From Megalobrama amblycephala (taxonomy: Eukaryota; Chordata; Actinopteri; Cypriniformes; Xenocyprididae), in NCBI RefSeq assembly GCF_018812025.1, contig NC_063054.1:29960356-30024355 (forward strand): a stretch of 64,000 nucleotides of DNA. Direction: 5' to 3'. How positions within the stretch are numbered: position 1 is the first letter of the stretch; each line of letters begins with the position of its first letter. Below, piece after piece: positions 14,699 to 26,259 of this stretch. Below the pieces are notes generated by a model. The model was not told where the DNA came from, did no database searches, and saw nothing but the letters and a program-made list of their open reading frames with translations. Made by a program: the position numbers and the translations under genes.

Positions 14699-15502
14699 TG
14701 CTGACAGCGTGAAATGGGAAGGGGTTTTAACACCCTTTTATAGTCAACTGTGTAATGAATAATTAGACTCACCTGTGGTTGAATTCTTGTTAAATTAGAC
14801 ATTTGTAGTCTAAAATTTAGCTTTGCTCCAGAGACTTTCAGTGGGTATACTCATTTTTGCATCACCCTAAATTGAGTAAAAATGAAAAATGTGTAATCTA
14901 TTATTAACCTTACTTTCATGTTCTAAGTTAAACAGAAGTTATATTAAACTTAGTCTTGTCACCATTTTGGAAATAGTTTTTGTGTTCATTGAGATATTGT
15001 TTAAAATGTTGCTTTTCAAAGGGGGTGTACTCATTTACGCTGAGCACTGTACGTGTATTCCTCCACCCTATTAGAGAAACTAAAAAAAATGTTTCTCATT
15101 AAAAAATGAGAAACATACTGATGTGCTAAAAAAAATAGTGTCAGATCTTCCTTTGTTCATGAAGGATACAAAAGGAACTGTTTCAGTCAATGATATGATA
15201 ATTGGTTCATTTAATAAAAAAGTGCCAGTTAATTTTGAAACCAACACTGGTAGACCAAGAACACCTTGTGGTATGAACCTGAACCACATCAGCAGCACAA
15301 CACTTCTCTAAAAATGTAATTTATTGGATTTAATGGAAAAAGAAAGTGGTGAAACTATACACACAACACATTTTTGACCAGAATATTTATTTACATGAAA
15401 TGGGTAAGAAGTGGCATACAAAACACTTATATAGTAGCAGGTATCAATACACTCCCATACTGCCTTTCTCCATTTCCACAAAAATGTACAAACACATACA
15501 CA

Positions 15503-18500
15503 TTAAATTACATTTGCATCAGTCTTTTGGATGATTTTTGGAGCAGGAACATAGTCTGCACTGTATTCTGAATCAGAAGCAGCTCTTTTGATGCTAGAAG
15601 GAAGTCGGTGGTGAAGGTCTAGACAGACATCTCTAACTGAGCTGCCGAGCACTTCTCTGTAGACTTCCACCGTCTCCGCTGAAGGCTGCATGTCAAGAAC
15701 CTGACGCAAGCCCTCAGCTGCCTGCTTTAGACTTTTCAGAGACTGAACAGAATGGAGGAAAATGGTGCATGTTAATACAAATGCATTTTGTCTATAGTTA
15801 TTACTGAGACTTTCAGCTCAATACTAGTATACTTAAAGATTTTTTTTTTTACTTAATTGAACAAGCACATTGTAACATGCAATTCAGAAGCACTTTATAA
15901 AGATAATTATCATTGATTTGTACCTTCATAACCGTACTGGCTTGTTTGAACATTGTTGGTGCAGCAGCTGATACATTTCTGATGATGGTGTCTGTGAAAA
16001 CCATGTTTAACAGGTACTTATTAATATTGCATAAAACACTGTTTGTACCACAATATAATTTTGCAAAAATAAATAAATAAATAAATATTAATAAAAAAAA
16101 TTGATGGGGCAAACACCATGAGCTGGGTCCGGCTTTATGTCTTGTGGCTTCACTGCCTGTTCATACAAACCCTAAAATAATGGATGAAGAGTAAAAACAT
16201 ATAAGCTACATTCACACAGCAACATCGGGGGATTCAGTCTTTTAGGAGCTGTTCAATACAGTGTAATAAACTTTTAACATCAAAGTGTATTGCACTTTTT
16301 ATACCAGTATCACATTTGAGTTGCAGCAAACACAATAGCTATTTTTAAACATATTAGGACATCTAGTGGCCAGAGGTGGAACATCTACATTTTTAACAAT
16401 TTACAGAGTGTGATGGGTGAATAGTTCCAATTCTAAAAAATAAAGAAATAATAAATAATAAAGACTAATATTAATTTCTCTAATGTTATTATTTTAATAA
16501 TTGATTATTTGATTGTGTTTTCCTTAGAAGAATGTTTCTTTAAATATACTGTCAGTTCAAAATTTAAAAAAATGTTTTTAAAAGAAGTCTCTTATGTTCA
16601 CCAAGGCTGCATTTATTTGATCCAAAATACAGTAAAAACAGTAATATTGGGAAATATTTTTAAAATTTGAAATAACTGTTTTCTATTTGAATATATTTTA
16701 AAATGTAATTTATTCCTGTGATGGCAAAGCTGAATTTTCAGCATTTTTTCAGGATTCTTTGATGATCAAAATAACAGCATTTATCTGAAATAGAAAGCTG
16801 CAACATTATACACTACCGTTTAAAAGTTTGGAGTCAGTAAGATTTTTTTTTTATTTTAAAGAAATTAATACTTTTATTCAGCAAGGATGTAGTAAAGGTG
16901 ACAGTAAAGACATTTATAATGTTACAAAAGCTTTCTATTTCAGATAAATGCTGTTCTTTTGAACTTTATATTCATCAAAGAATCGGGAAAAAATGCACAC
17001 ACCTGTTTTCAACATTGATAATAATCAGAAAAATTTCTTGAGCATCAAATCAGCATATTGGAATGATTTCTGAAGGATCATGTGACACTGAAGACTAGAG
17101 TAATGATGCTGACAATTCAGCTTTGCCATAACTGGAATAAAATGCATTTTAAAATATATTCAAATAGATAAATTGTAATAATATTTCACAATATTACTGT
17201 TCTTAAGGTATTTTGGAACAAATAAATGCAGCCTAAGGGACTTCTTTTAAAAACATTAAAAACAGATCCCAAACTGTAACAGTAGTATACACACACATAG
17301 ACTTATAATTATTCGTGTAATGGAGTTACAAATGAAAAAACAGCATGTCTCACCAGAAGTTTCCTCTCTGCTCTTAACGATCGCACAACCTGGTTGCGTA
17401 TTTGTTTTGGGTAAGAACTGCGTTTGCAGGCGGTCTCTACAATCTTCTCATCCAGAATGTCATTTACTGTGCTCTCATAATCTAAATATTACAAAAGAGC
17501 ATTGATTCATAATGTCAACATAATATGTTCTCTGAAACCGTGACAGTAAATTACCTTCACAATATTCCTCTGACGCCTCGTCCCATGACAAGCCACCAAT
17601 AACTATATTCTCTTGTACTGTGAACTCAAAATTCTAAAAGAGACAAATAAGGTGAATATAACAAAAACAAAAAATACAACAACAAAGATGATGAAAAAAA
17701 AACAAAAAAAAAAAACCCACATTTGAGTAAATGAGTTGAGTCTAGAAACTATAACTACAGCCACAGTTGCAAATAATAAAAGTCGATATCATAAGTAACT
17801 CCCATAATTGGTTAAAAAAAAAACCCCAAAAAACGGATGTTGTTACTATAGAAAAACTACTGAAGAGGATTAGGGCCAAGCAATAATAATAAAAAAAAAA
17901 ACATCTCGAGATTAAAGTGGTTAAATTTCGAGAAAAAAAGTGGAAATAAAATGTTGAGAATAAACTCATTAAATTACGAGAAAAAAAGTCGTTAAATTAC
18001 GAGAACAAATTCTTTAAATTATGAGAAAAATGTTAAATTTCGAGAAAAAAGTCGAGATAAAATGTTGAGAATAAAGTCATTAAATTACGAGAAAAAAGTC
18101 GTTAAATTATGAGAACAAATTCGTAATTTAACGAATTTGTTCTCGTAATTTAACGACTTTTTTCTCAACATTTTATCTCGACTTTTATCTCGAAATTTAA
18201 CGACTTTTTTCTCGTAATTTAACGAGTTTATTCTCAACATTTTATCTCGACTTTTTTTTCTCGAAATTTAACCAGTTTTTTCTCGAAATTTAACAACTTT
18301 AATCTCGAGATGGTTTTATTGTTTTATTATTGCTTGGCCCTAATCCTCTTCCGTAAAAAACAATGGTAAACTTGATAAGGACAAGAATAATTCAAGTGAC
18401 ATCTCTTTTATGTAACTAGACTTACCACAACCATTTCTTGCAACAGTTTGTCTTTATCTTCCTGAGAAATATGGCACTGGCCATCGAGCAACTTTTTAAA

Positions 18501-18593
18501 TAAGTCTTTATACTTTTCAAGCTGATCACGAACAATTTTTTTCGACTTGACATTTACTCTAAAATCCGCCCCGCTCGCACGTTCGTCCTCCAT
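15503..18593 (-). CDS. nsl1: Nsl1, MIS12 kinetochore complex subunit
   Basis: Nsl1 (DSN1-MIS12-NSL1-PMF1 complex) links centromeric CENP-C to the outer kinetochore in mitosis. Minus-strand exons are 18593-18426, 17633-17555, 17481-17354, 16171-16117, 15991-15924 and 15742-15503; intron phases are consistent and give 245 residues (human 281). Similarity is clearest in FRVNVKSKK (exon 1), FTVQENI (exon 2), the YPKQIR/VVRSLRAERK helix (exon 3) and the DIKPDPAH motif (exon 4). The predicted secondary structure is mostly helical and coiled-coil, with no catalytic domain. Intron 1 contains a 490-bp foldback element. A minus-strand AATAAA at 15386-15391 is a plausible poly(A) signal. The C-terminus is shorter and less conserved than in mammals. 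Confidence 0.93.
16551..17275. repeat. Two head-to-head interspersed repeats, nsl1 intron 3
   Basis: Two copies of one family lie back to back. The inverted copy (about 16551-16815) contains caaggctgcatttatttgat, and the direct copy (about 16811-17275) begins cactaccgtttaaaagtttg. The same family appears at 36794-37292, 44340-44745, 45840-46105 and near 52010. It is non-coding and its class is unassigned. Confidence 0.75.
17862..18351. mobile_element. Foldback element, near-perfect 490-bp palindrome
   Basis: The left end gaagaggattagggccaagc is the reverse complement of the right end gcttggccctaatcctcttc. Each arm is built of about 20-25 bp units like gagaaaaaagtcgttaaatt (arms inverted), and the symmetry centre is near 18127 at ttcgtaatttaacgaa. 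No coding sequence is present. It lies in nsl1 intron 1, and its transcript would form a long hairpin. Confidence 0.9.
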
Positions 18594-18834
18594 GACTGCC
18601 GCTTATTTTTCAAAATAAACCCTGGAAACGGAAGCAGCAGATTCAGAATGTGTTACTACGAAACAAACCCTGAGAAAAAGTTAAGCGGAAGAAACGTTCC
18701 ACCCTCCACGCAATCGTGAATACGCCAAACGGACAGAGATCATGAAAACCAAAACAACGAGTGATTTAAAAACAAATTTATTTTTTTGAAGAGAAACAGA
18801 AACGTGCTCAAAATATTTTATATACACTAAAATC
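18594..18834. promoter_or_regulatory. Bidirectional nsl1/tatdn3 promoter
   Basis: Only 241 bp separate the nsl1 start codon (minus strand, 18593) from the tatdn3 start codon (plus strand, 18835), so both 5' UTRs and core promoters must share this interval. No clear TATA box is visible. Head-to-head NSL1/TATDN3 is also the human arrangement (from memory). Confidence 0.75.
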
Positions 18835-21800
18835 ATGGCTAGAGAGTTAATTGACTGTCACTGTCACCTGTCAGCAAATGAGTTTACACAGGTAAGAAAA
18901 CTCATGCAGTCATCAAATTCATTGCGAAAGACTTATCTTAAAGTAATAACCACCAGAGCAGGTCTTTATTGTCTTATCTGTCATCTTATAAATGTGTTAT
19001 AGCCCTACTGAAAAAAAGTTACACTTAAACCAGCCTAAGCAGGTTTGCTGGTCTCAGCTGGTTTAGGTGTGTTTCAGCTGGTAGTTCAGAACCAATCTAA
19101 TTATTTTGCCATAGTACAGTATACTTATAGTAAACTATGCCACTTTTTGACAATAATCAAAACAAAGACAAATGTTTCCATATAGTGTTTTATGTAAACT
19201 ACTGTAGTATAGGCTATGTATGTCATCAGTATCATTGTGATTATGTAAACTATATACAGACAAATGATTTGTTGCCACACCAAGCAGAAATCAAGTGCAC
19301 AGTGATACAGTTACGGCAGTTACTTTTATATTTTTTCCCTAGGACATAGATAATGTACTTCTGAGAGCTAAAATGGTAAGCTTTTGTCAAAGAAATCAAT
19401 AAAAGCTGATAAACAAGATTCAAATGTTGCAACAGTGGCCCCTTCTGTTTAATGTAATTTTAGGCTGGAGTGAAAGCTCTTGTGGCAGTTACAGAGGGAG
19501 CCAGTGAGTTTGAGAAAGTTATTCAGTTGTCAAAAACGTAAGTTGAACACAACCTCTCATGTATCAACAAAAGCTTTGGATGAGAACATTCTCACTTAGG
19601 AGGATCTCAAAATCACCATGTTGCCTTTAGAATGACAAAGTTTCATTTGCACCACGTATGCTTACACAGCACCGGACACATGCAGCTTTACTAATATTTA
19701 ATGTTTTTCATATAGCTATCCTGGTTTTGTGTTCCCTTGTTTTGGCATTCATCCCCTTCAAGAGTCAGGGAGTGACTTGCACAGTGTCAAGGTTCAGGTG
19801 AATATAACATAAAATAACAAAGAAAGATAGTTTTACTGTGCTTCATGACCTTTTGGTGCAAAAAAGATTAGTTTTGTTTTGACAGGACCTGGAGCCAATC
19901 CTTCCTTTGTTCCAGAGGCACAGAGATAATATTGTTGCAGTTGGAGAGGTAAAGTATGAAAGTGTCTTGGGAAATTATATTAAATAGACACTATTGGGGA
20001 TTTTTATAATATTATTTGAATATTATTTTGAATGACTTGACCCAACACTTACCAAACCAAAATAAAGCTATAAAAAATAGCCAAAAAAATAGTTTTATAC
20101 CTTCTTAATGGACCTTATAGTCTTGTAACATATTAGTAGAGAAATAATTTTTAAAGGGATAGTTCGTCCAAAAATGAAAATTCTGTCATTAATTACTCAC
20201 CCTCATGTCGTTCCAAACCCTTGAGATTTTCGTTCATCTTCGGAATGCAAATGAAGGTCTTTTTGATGAAATCTGAGAGCTCTCTGTCCCTCCAGGTTTA
20301 GTCCAAAATTTCTGAAGCGGCTCGATCGCTTTATATGATGAACAGATTTAATTTAGGCTTTGATGTATGAGTTGATGAATGTTTATATGTGAATAAAAGA
20401 CTAAATTCTAATAAATCTGTTCATCATATAAAGTGATCATGTCTCTTCAGAAAATTTGTACTAAACCACTCAATTCATATGGATTCGTTTTACAATCTCT
20501 TTATGAGCTTTTTGAAGCGTCAAAGTTTCAATTGCATAGGCTGTCTATGGAGGGACAGAAAGCTCTCAGATTTCATCAAAAATATCTTCCTTTGCGTTCC
20601 GAAGATGCATGAAAGTCTTACGGGTGTGGAACAACATGAGGGTGAGTAAAAAAATTACAGAATTCTCATTTTTGGGTGAACTGTAATTAGTCCTAAGAAG
20701 TGAGAAAAAGTAAAGGAGGCCTAACTTCCAAAGGGGCCTCAATATGACTTAAAGGGATAGTTCACCCAAAAATGAAAATGTGATGTTTATCTGCTTACCC
20801 CCAGGGCATCCAAGATGTAGGTGACTTTGTTTCTTCAGTAGAATACAAATGATGATTTTTAACTCCAACCGTTGTCGTCTGTCAGTCAAATAATGCGAGT
20901 CAATGGTCACACAATCTATAAGAGTCAATAAACATGCACAGACAAATCCAAATTAAACCCTGTGGCTCGTGACGGCACATTGATGTCCTAAGACACGAAA
21001 CGATTGGTTTGTGCAAGAAACCGAACAGTATTTATATCATTTTTTACTTCTAAAACACCACTATGCTTCAATGAGAGCTAGACATCACTTCTGTTGTCAG
21101 AGCGCGATCAGACATCACCAAGCGATTGCTGAACGCAGTTGGACATAGTGGTGTTTTAGAAGTAAAAAATGCACAAACCGATCGTTTCGTGTCTTAGGAC
21201 ATCAATGTGCCGTCACGAGCCACAGGGTTTAATTTGGATTCGTCTGTGCGTGTTTATTGACTCTTATAGATTGTGTGACCATTGACTAGATTGTGCGTTG
21301 ACTTATAGATTGTGCATTATTTGACTGACAGACGGCAATGGTTGAAGTTAAAAATCATCATTTGTGTTCGACTGAAGAAACAAAGTCACCTACATCTTGG
21401 ATGCGCTGGGGGTAAGCAGATAAACATCAAATTTTCATTTTTGGGTGAACTATCCCTTTAAAATGCTTTAAAATAAGACAGAACAACTAAATATACACAA
21501 GCTATAAAAACAAACTAAATAGATATTTCTTATTTAATTCATGCCCTTAACAACTCTAATTCCCATGGTTTTGGAAAACCTGGATGTACGAGCAAGCCTA
21601 ATTTCAAAAGTGTGATTTCTAGACCTGGGGAAAATAAATAAATAAAGTAAATTACTAAAATCTTGTAACTCAATGGGCATTTTTAAAAAATATTATTATA
21701 TTTTTTTTTTCTATTTGTAAAACACTCTAGTTGTATAAAACATATTTTATCAGTAGAAACTGGGAGTAAAAAAAGCATTATCCTTAATGCTTATCCAGTA

Positions 21801-23520
21801 AATCATAAAAAACGAAAAAGTCATGGCACCTTCAAATATTGTTGTATACTATGGAGGGTCTTGGAGTCAAAAAGAACCACTGGTCTAGGGATAATAAAAC
21901 AAGACTAGGCCTCACATTCCTGAAGTTGATTTTGAATCTCAAGTCTCAGTATTGTACTAGTTGAACTACTTTGTGTGTTTTTTTCCCCCTCTCCACAGAT
22001 TGGTCTTGACTTTACCCCCTGGTTTGCAAATACTAATCAAGAGCGTGATGAACAGATAAAAGTCTTTATAAAACAACTTGAAGTATCTAAAGAACTGGAT
22101 TTACCAGTGTGAGTGGCAACATGACATTTTATTACAGAGTAACAGGAAATCATACAAGCATCCCAGAAATGGTTGCACGATTTGCCTCATTGTAACATTA
22201 CTTTGCATAGCAACATATATTGTACATCCTGAACGGACAGTTCTTTTTGCAGTCTCTTCAATGCTCTTATCACTTGTCTTGAAGGAATGTACATTCCCGC
22301 TCAGCAGCCAAGGTTACTATAGCCACAATGAAAGAACTAGGTAAGAGCAATTAGCTAGCAAATCATTGTGTCTCTGTGACCTTTCTGAATTTCTTGCGTA
22401 ATTCTGCTTTTATGTCTTTAGGGATTAGACAAGCATTATTGCATAATTTTGCTGGGAAGCCATCGGTTGCTATGGAAGGGGTTCAGGCTGGATTCTACTT
22501 CTCCTTTCCTCCTGCCGTCAGCAAAAACGAGCAGGTTGGATAAAAATTCTCTTTTAATAACCATGCTCTTCTGCCATAAAGTCATAAATAAGTATGATAA
22601 GTATGCAATAAAGACATGAAACATGTGTCAATGAATCTCAGATGACCCTGTTCCACGTCACATGCCATTTCACTGCAAATATTAGCACATCCCGTACACA
22701 GAATGTATTTTTGAACTGGAAATTTATGTATTATTTAAACGTGTATGGACCTTATGTAACAGACATAGAGTTTGACAAAAGTTTTGTTTTCTTTAAAGGG
22801 TTAATTCACCCAAAAATAAAAATTGTCATTAATTACTCACCCTCATGTCGTTCCACACCCGTAAGACTTTCGTTCATCTTCGGAACACAAATTAAGATCT
22901 TTAATGAAATCTGAGAGCCTTCTGTTCCTTCATTGACAGTCCATGCAACTACCACTTTCACATGGTGAAGTCACATGGATTAGTTTAATGATGTACTTTA
23001 CTAACTTTCTGGGGCTTGAAAGTGGTAGTTGCGTTGGCCGTCAATGGAGGGACAGAAAGCTCTCAGATTTCATCAAAAATTGCGTTCATTTCTGTTCTGA
23101 AAATGAATGAAAGTCTTATAGGTTTGGAACGACAAGAGGATGAGTAATTAATGACAGAATTTACATTTTTGGGTGATCTAACCTTTTAATATATTATACT
23201 GTACTTTAAATGCAGAGAGCAAAGTTAATCAGACAGATTCCACTGGAACACATTTGCCTTGAGACAGACTCTCCAGCCTTGGGGGTTGACAAACATGTAA
23301 GTCTTAACCTGTTATAATAATCCGATTTTTATGTATCACTGAGATGTTTTGAACCTCACTGCCTGTGTTTTTCCTTTTACTGCTCTAGGTTAGAAATGAA
23401 CCCGGAAACATAATAATCAGCTGTGAATACATTGCAAAAGTTAAGGGAATATCTTCAGATGTAGTTATGGAAGTCACAACACAAAATGCTCTTCGATTGT
23501 TTTCTAAGTTAAAAACCTAG
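18835..23520 (+). CDS. tatdn3: Tatdn3, TatD-type metal-dependent deoxyribonuclease
   Basis: A member of the TatD family of TIM-barrel metal-dependent hydrolases, predicted DNase. Ten exons: 18835-18891, 19343-19375, 19464-19537, 19716-19797, 19886-19948, 21999-22108, 22285-22340, 22422-22534, 23216-23296 and 23389-23520. They splice with consistent phases to 266 residues (human about 274). Expected metal-ligand motifs are all present: DCHCH (7-11), GIHP (65-68), VGEIGLD (101-107, ligand E103), VHSR (142-145), LHNF (165-168) and ETDSPAL (212-218, ligand D214). The enzyme therefore looks intact. An AATAAA follows at 23549-23554. Intron 5 (2 kb) and intron 8 hold MITEs. The acceptor of exon 7 (cttgtcttgaag) is weak but is fixed by frame and by the VHSR homology. 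Confidence 0.95.
20152..20686. mobile_element. MITE, 'ggatagttc' family, tatdn3 intron 5
   Basis: Begins taaagggatagttcgtccaa and ends tttttgggtgaact. The arms are largely self-complementary (gagctctctgtccctcc versus ggagggacagaaagctc), with internal inverted copies of tctgttcatcatat. Confidence 0.85.
20750..21461. mobile_element. Long-arm MITE, tatdn3 intron 5
   Basis: The left end taaagggatagttcaccca mirrors the right end tgggtgaactatcccttta. The arms are inverted over more than 200 bp each, for example acgaaacgatt/aatcg-type pairs at 20993 and 21180 and the caaagtcacctacatcttgg block. Roughly 710 bp, non-coding, and probably the youngest copy here because its arms match best. Confidence 0.88.
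22793..23190. mobile_element. MITE, 'ggttaattcac' family, tatdn3 intron 8
   Basis: Starts ttaaagggttaattcacccaa and ends tttttgggtgatctaacctttta, with paired aaagtggtagttgc arms in the centre. It lies about 25 bp upstream of tatdn3 exon 9. Confidence 0.85.
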
Positions 23521-23548
23521 AATTATTATTATCTTATTTAATTTTATA

Positions 23549-23554
23549 AATAAA
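23549..23554 (+). terminator. tatdn3: tatdn3 poly(A) signal
   Basis: AATAAA located 29 bases after the tatdn3 stop codon and followed by aaccaactggtttt. It implies a very short 3' UTR. Confidence 0.75.
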
Positions 23555-23884
23555 GAACTCAATCAAAAACCAACTGGTTTTATCCATGCACTTAAAATGA
23601 ATGGAGTCTGGAGCTTTTAAGCTAAAAAAAATGATATAAGTATCACAAAAGGATCAATTGGATTAGTGAATGTCAGGCCGGTTTTGTTTTGTGAACATAT
23701 TTTCCCCAACAAAGATTTTCAAAGATTTCTATCAAAAGAAATACATTCATACAGGTTTTGACATGAGCATGATGGGCAAATGACAAATTTTAATTTTTGG
23801 GTGAATTATTGCTTTAATTGTGACTTTGTAACATCGTTGTATTTTATATGTAAATGGTTTAAATAAAAAAATAAACCACTATGT

Positions 23885-23890
23885 TTTATT
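23885..23890 (-). terminator. spata45-like poly(A) signal
   Basis: tttatt on the plus strand, AATAAA on the minus strand, 79 bases past the proposed stop codon. It faces the tatdn3 poly(A) signal across about 330 bp, so the two genes are convergent. Confidence 0.5.
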
Positions 23891-23968
23891 GCCAGATTGT
23901 TTCATTATACATTTTTATTACTGTCTGTAGAAAAACATTTGCTTTGCACTGAGGTTGATTGCAGTTCC

Positions 23969-24350
23969 TCACACCAGGTGAGCTTTATCTGGAAGGATAA
24001 AAGTAGACCATATTTTAGTTCATCTCATAAAGCATGCAAAATGCTACCAATGCTATTTAAAGTATAGCAGACTTTCCCAACAAGTTTAAAACCAATTTGA
24101 GGTTCATCTTACAGCCGTCTTCAAAGTGTCTCCGCTCGGGATGTGTAGTGTTGTTGCTGCTGCCCATCCAGGAGCACCGCTGCTCGGGACGCGCAGTCTG
24201 CAGCCCGCTGAAGTCACAGCTGTTCCTGAGGTGACAACGGAAGTGTTTCCTTTCAGGTAAATTCCAGAACCTGCTGGTTGTCTCTACGCGACACCACGTC
24301 TCTCTCTGCATATTAAACTCATACAGTTGGTCTTGCTTTGATTTTGACAT
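23969..24350 (-). CDS. spata45: Probable Spata45-like small protein
   Basis: A two-exon minus-strand gene. Exon 24350-24113 ends at a good GTAAGA donor, and exon 23988-23969 follows a cttccag acceptor; together they encode 85 residues ending at TGA. The protein is small, basic and hydrophilic, with RETWCRVE (about 16-23), an ERKHF motif (33-37) and a second ERRHF (72-76); no signal peptide or membrane segment is apparent. A minus-strand AATAAA sits at 23885-23890. Position and orientation between tatdn3 and flvcr1 match human SPATA45 (C1orf227), and the E-x-x-C-x-VE ... RKHF pattern agrees with what I remember of that protein. No function is established. The assignment rests on synteny plus short motifs. 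Confidence 0.6.
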
Positions 24351-24642
24351 GTTATTATACGTAGGCTAGGCTACTTGTTAAGTCGAAATAGCATATGGCT
24401 AGTTCAGTCCTTAATGTTTAGAAAAATGTAACCATGGTAACCACGCATGGAGCCTACATGTAATGTGTCTGACCAGAGGTTACATATTTCAAAATTAACT
24501 TAAATTTCAGAGTTCGCTGTAATTTCGGTCGTGTTTAACTTGCTTTGTGTCGCGATTGATTCTATTTGACATATTAATAATAAAAAATAATGATTTTTTG
24601 ACATCCTCTCTATCTATATAAATCTTAACAGTTACAGTAAAC

Positions 24643-25033
24643 AGGACTTAATTCGCGTCAGTGGAAACCATATTTACACTGAATCGTTTCCTATTCTCTA
24701 TATAGTGCACTATGTGCCATTCATCATAGAAACTAGTAAATGTGTGAACAAATGACCGATTTCAGCCGCAGCTTCAGTGTCTGTTGATAGTGTAGGAGGG
24801 GGCGGGACTTCAGATTCCAGAGAGCATTTGATTGGACAGAAGATTTGATGAGAGCCTGAAGTGCGATGTGATGTCATTAAAATCGTGATCCATTTTAGTG
24901 GAAGTGAGAGACTTATGTGCTTATATCTCCTAAATGTAAATTTTGTAATTGTTTTGGAACACACTTATTCATAACACTAACATATTCATACTAAAAGCTA
25001 AAAAACTTAAATTTTGATTTCAGGGGGACTTTA
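24643..25033. repeat. Truncated copy of element also at 41944-42731
   Basis: Shares long stretches with 42320-42731 (ggaggggcgggacttcagatt-like block, cgatgtgatgtcat, tgatttcagggggacttta). Only the right half is present here. It lies just upstream of the spata45-like gene and so could contribute to its promoter. Confidence 0.85.
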
Positions 25034-26036
25034 AGAGAGATTTATAGTCTTTATAAAGCAAAATTAAAACAGTAACGTCAATTTCACTTGACCTAGCCTA
25101 AGTTTAAAAATTGTGTTAAACATATGTAATTCTTTTACATTGTCACGCTTTTAACAGTTTTTTTTTTCTTCTAAAAGTCTCACAAATTTTAGCTACTTGG
25201 TTCCCCAGCCAAGTCTGAAACTGTAAACTTTTAGTATTTTACTATATGAAATTACATTTAAATATTTTCATTTCTGTACAGTGTGCTTATTAAATAAATT
25301 AAACATTTTAGGAATACGGAAAAAGAATTTTATTTGCCACAAGATCAAAAGGTATTACATAGTCACCAGTGTTGGGTAAGTTACACAAAAAAAGTAATCC
25401 ACTACAAATTACTACATTAAAATTGTAATTTGATTACATTACTGATTACTGCATGTAAAAAGTAATCAGATTACTACTTACTTTACATTCAAATTACTTT
25501 GAAAACCTATAAAACCTACAAAAATAAACCACATAGTGAAACTCATAGTTCTTTCCATAATTTAAAATTGACTGAAAAATATTACAGAAGTATGAAAACA
25601 GCAACTTATCTTAAAGTTCCAATGCATTACTAGAACTTAACATTCTTAGAACCTGCCTAACAATGAAAACTGTAGTCTCTTTACATTTTTTCTGTACAGT
25701 ATGTCTTATCTACAACAGTCCTTGCTGTGTGTAGCATGTGTGTGCTAACTTAACTGTGTTTATATTGTTATGTAACTGCATTAAAGACAGGAAAAAATTG
25801 CCTTAAATTGAAAACATTTCTAATAACATTTGAAAAGAGTATTGAACAGTATTGTTCAAAAGTTGTAATACAGATTGTATTCTGATGCATATTATGCTTT
25901 GATCTTGTTACAACTCTGTACATATTTTGCGTTAATAAAGCATTATAAAAAAAAAAGAGAAAAAAAAAAAGTATTGTTCAGAAGTTACCTTCCCTCCCGA
26001 TCCTGAACAAAAGGCAAGTTTGTACCGTTCTCATTT

Positions 26037-26259
26037 TGAGCACATAAACGGAAAGCATTCTACAACAAAACTCATTGCCAAGGAGGATATCCACGCCCAA
26101 AATGAGAACAGTACAACCTTGCCTAAACAAGGTTGTTGTTTAAGGTTGTACCGTTCTCGTTGTACCGAGGATACCCGTGCCCAAAACGAGAACGGTACAT
26201 CCGGTTGTACCATTGTACTGGCAATGAGTTTTGTTGTTGAATGCTTTCTGTATAAGTGC
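26037..26259. repeat. Short palindromic foldback
   Basis: gaaagcattctacaacaaaa at 26051 is mirrored by ttttgttgttgaatgctttc ending at 26248. Inside, the motif ccaaaa(t/c)gagaac(a/g)gtac occurs twice and its complement twice. The chance open frames on both strands (26020-26402) are a by-product of this symmetry. Confidence 0.8.

Larger units (their letters stand above)
12604..15049 (-). mobile_element. Tc1-like transposon, degenerate, with nested hAT
   Basis: Both ends carry cagtgctcagcgtaaa-type termini flanked by TA (12602-12603 and 15050-15051), the Tc1/mariner target duplication. Inverted repeats of roughly 210 bp match closely, including the block around tttaaacaatatctcaatg. Without the nested element (13085-13973 plus its duplicated 8 bp) the transposon is about 1,550 bp, a normal Tc1 length. 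It lies between batf3 and nsl1 and does not interrupt either. Confidence 0.93.

Noticed and set aside
15091..15114. 24-bp hairpin gtttctcatt...aatgagaaac resembling a terminator
   Set aside because: Eukaryotic context with no role for a rho-independent terminator; it is a chance or repeat-derived inverted repeat next to the Tc1 end.
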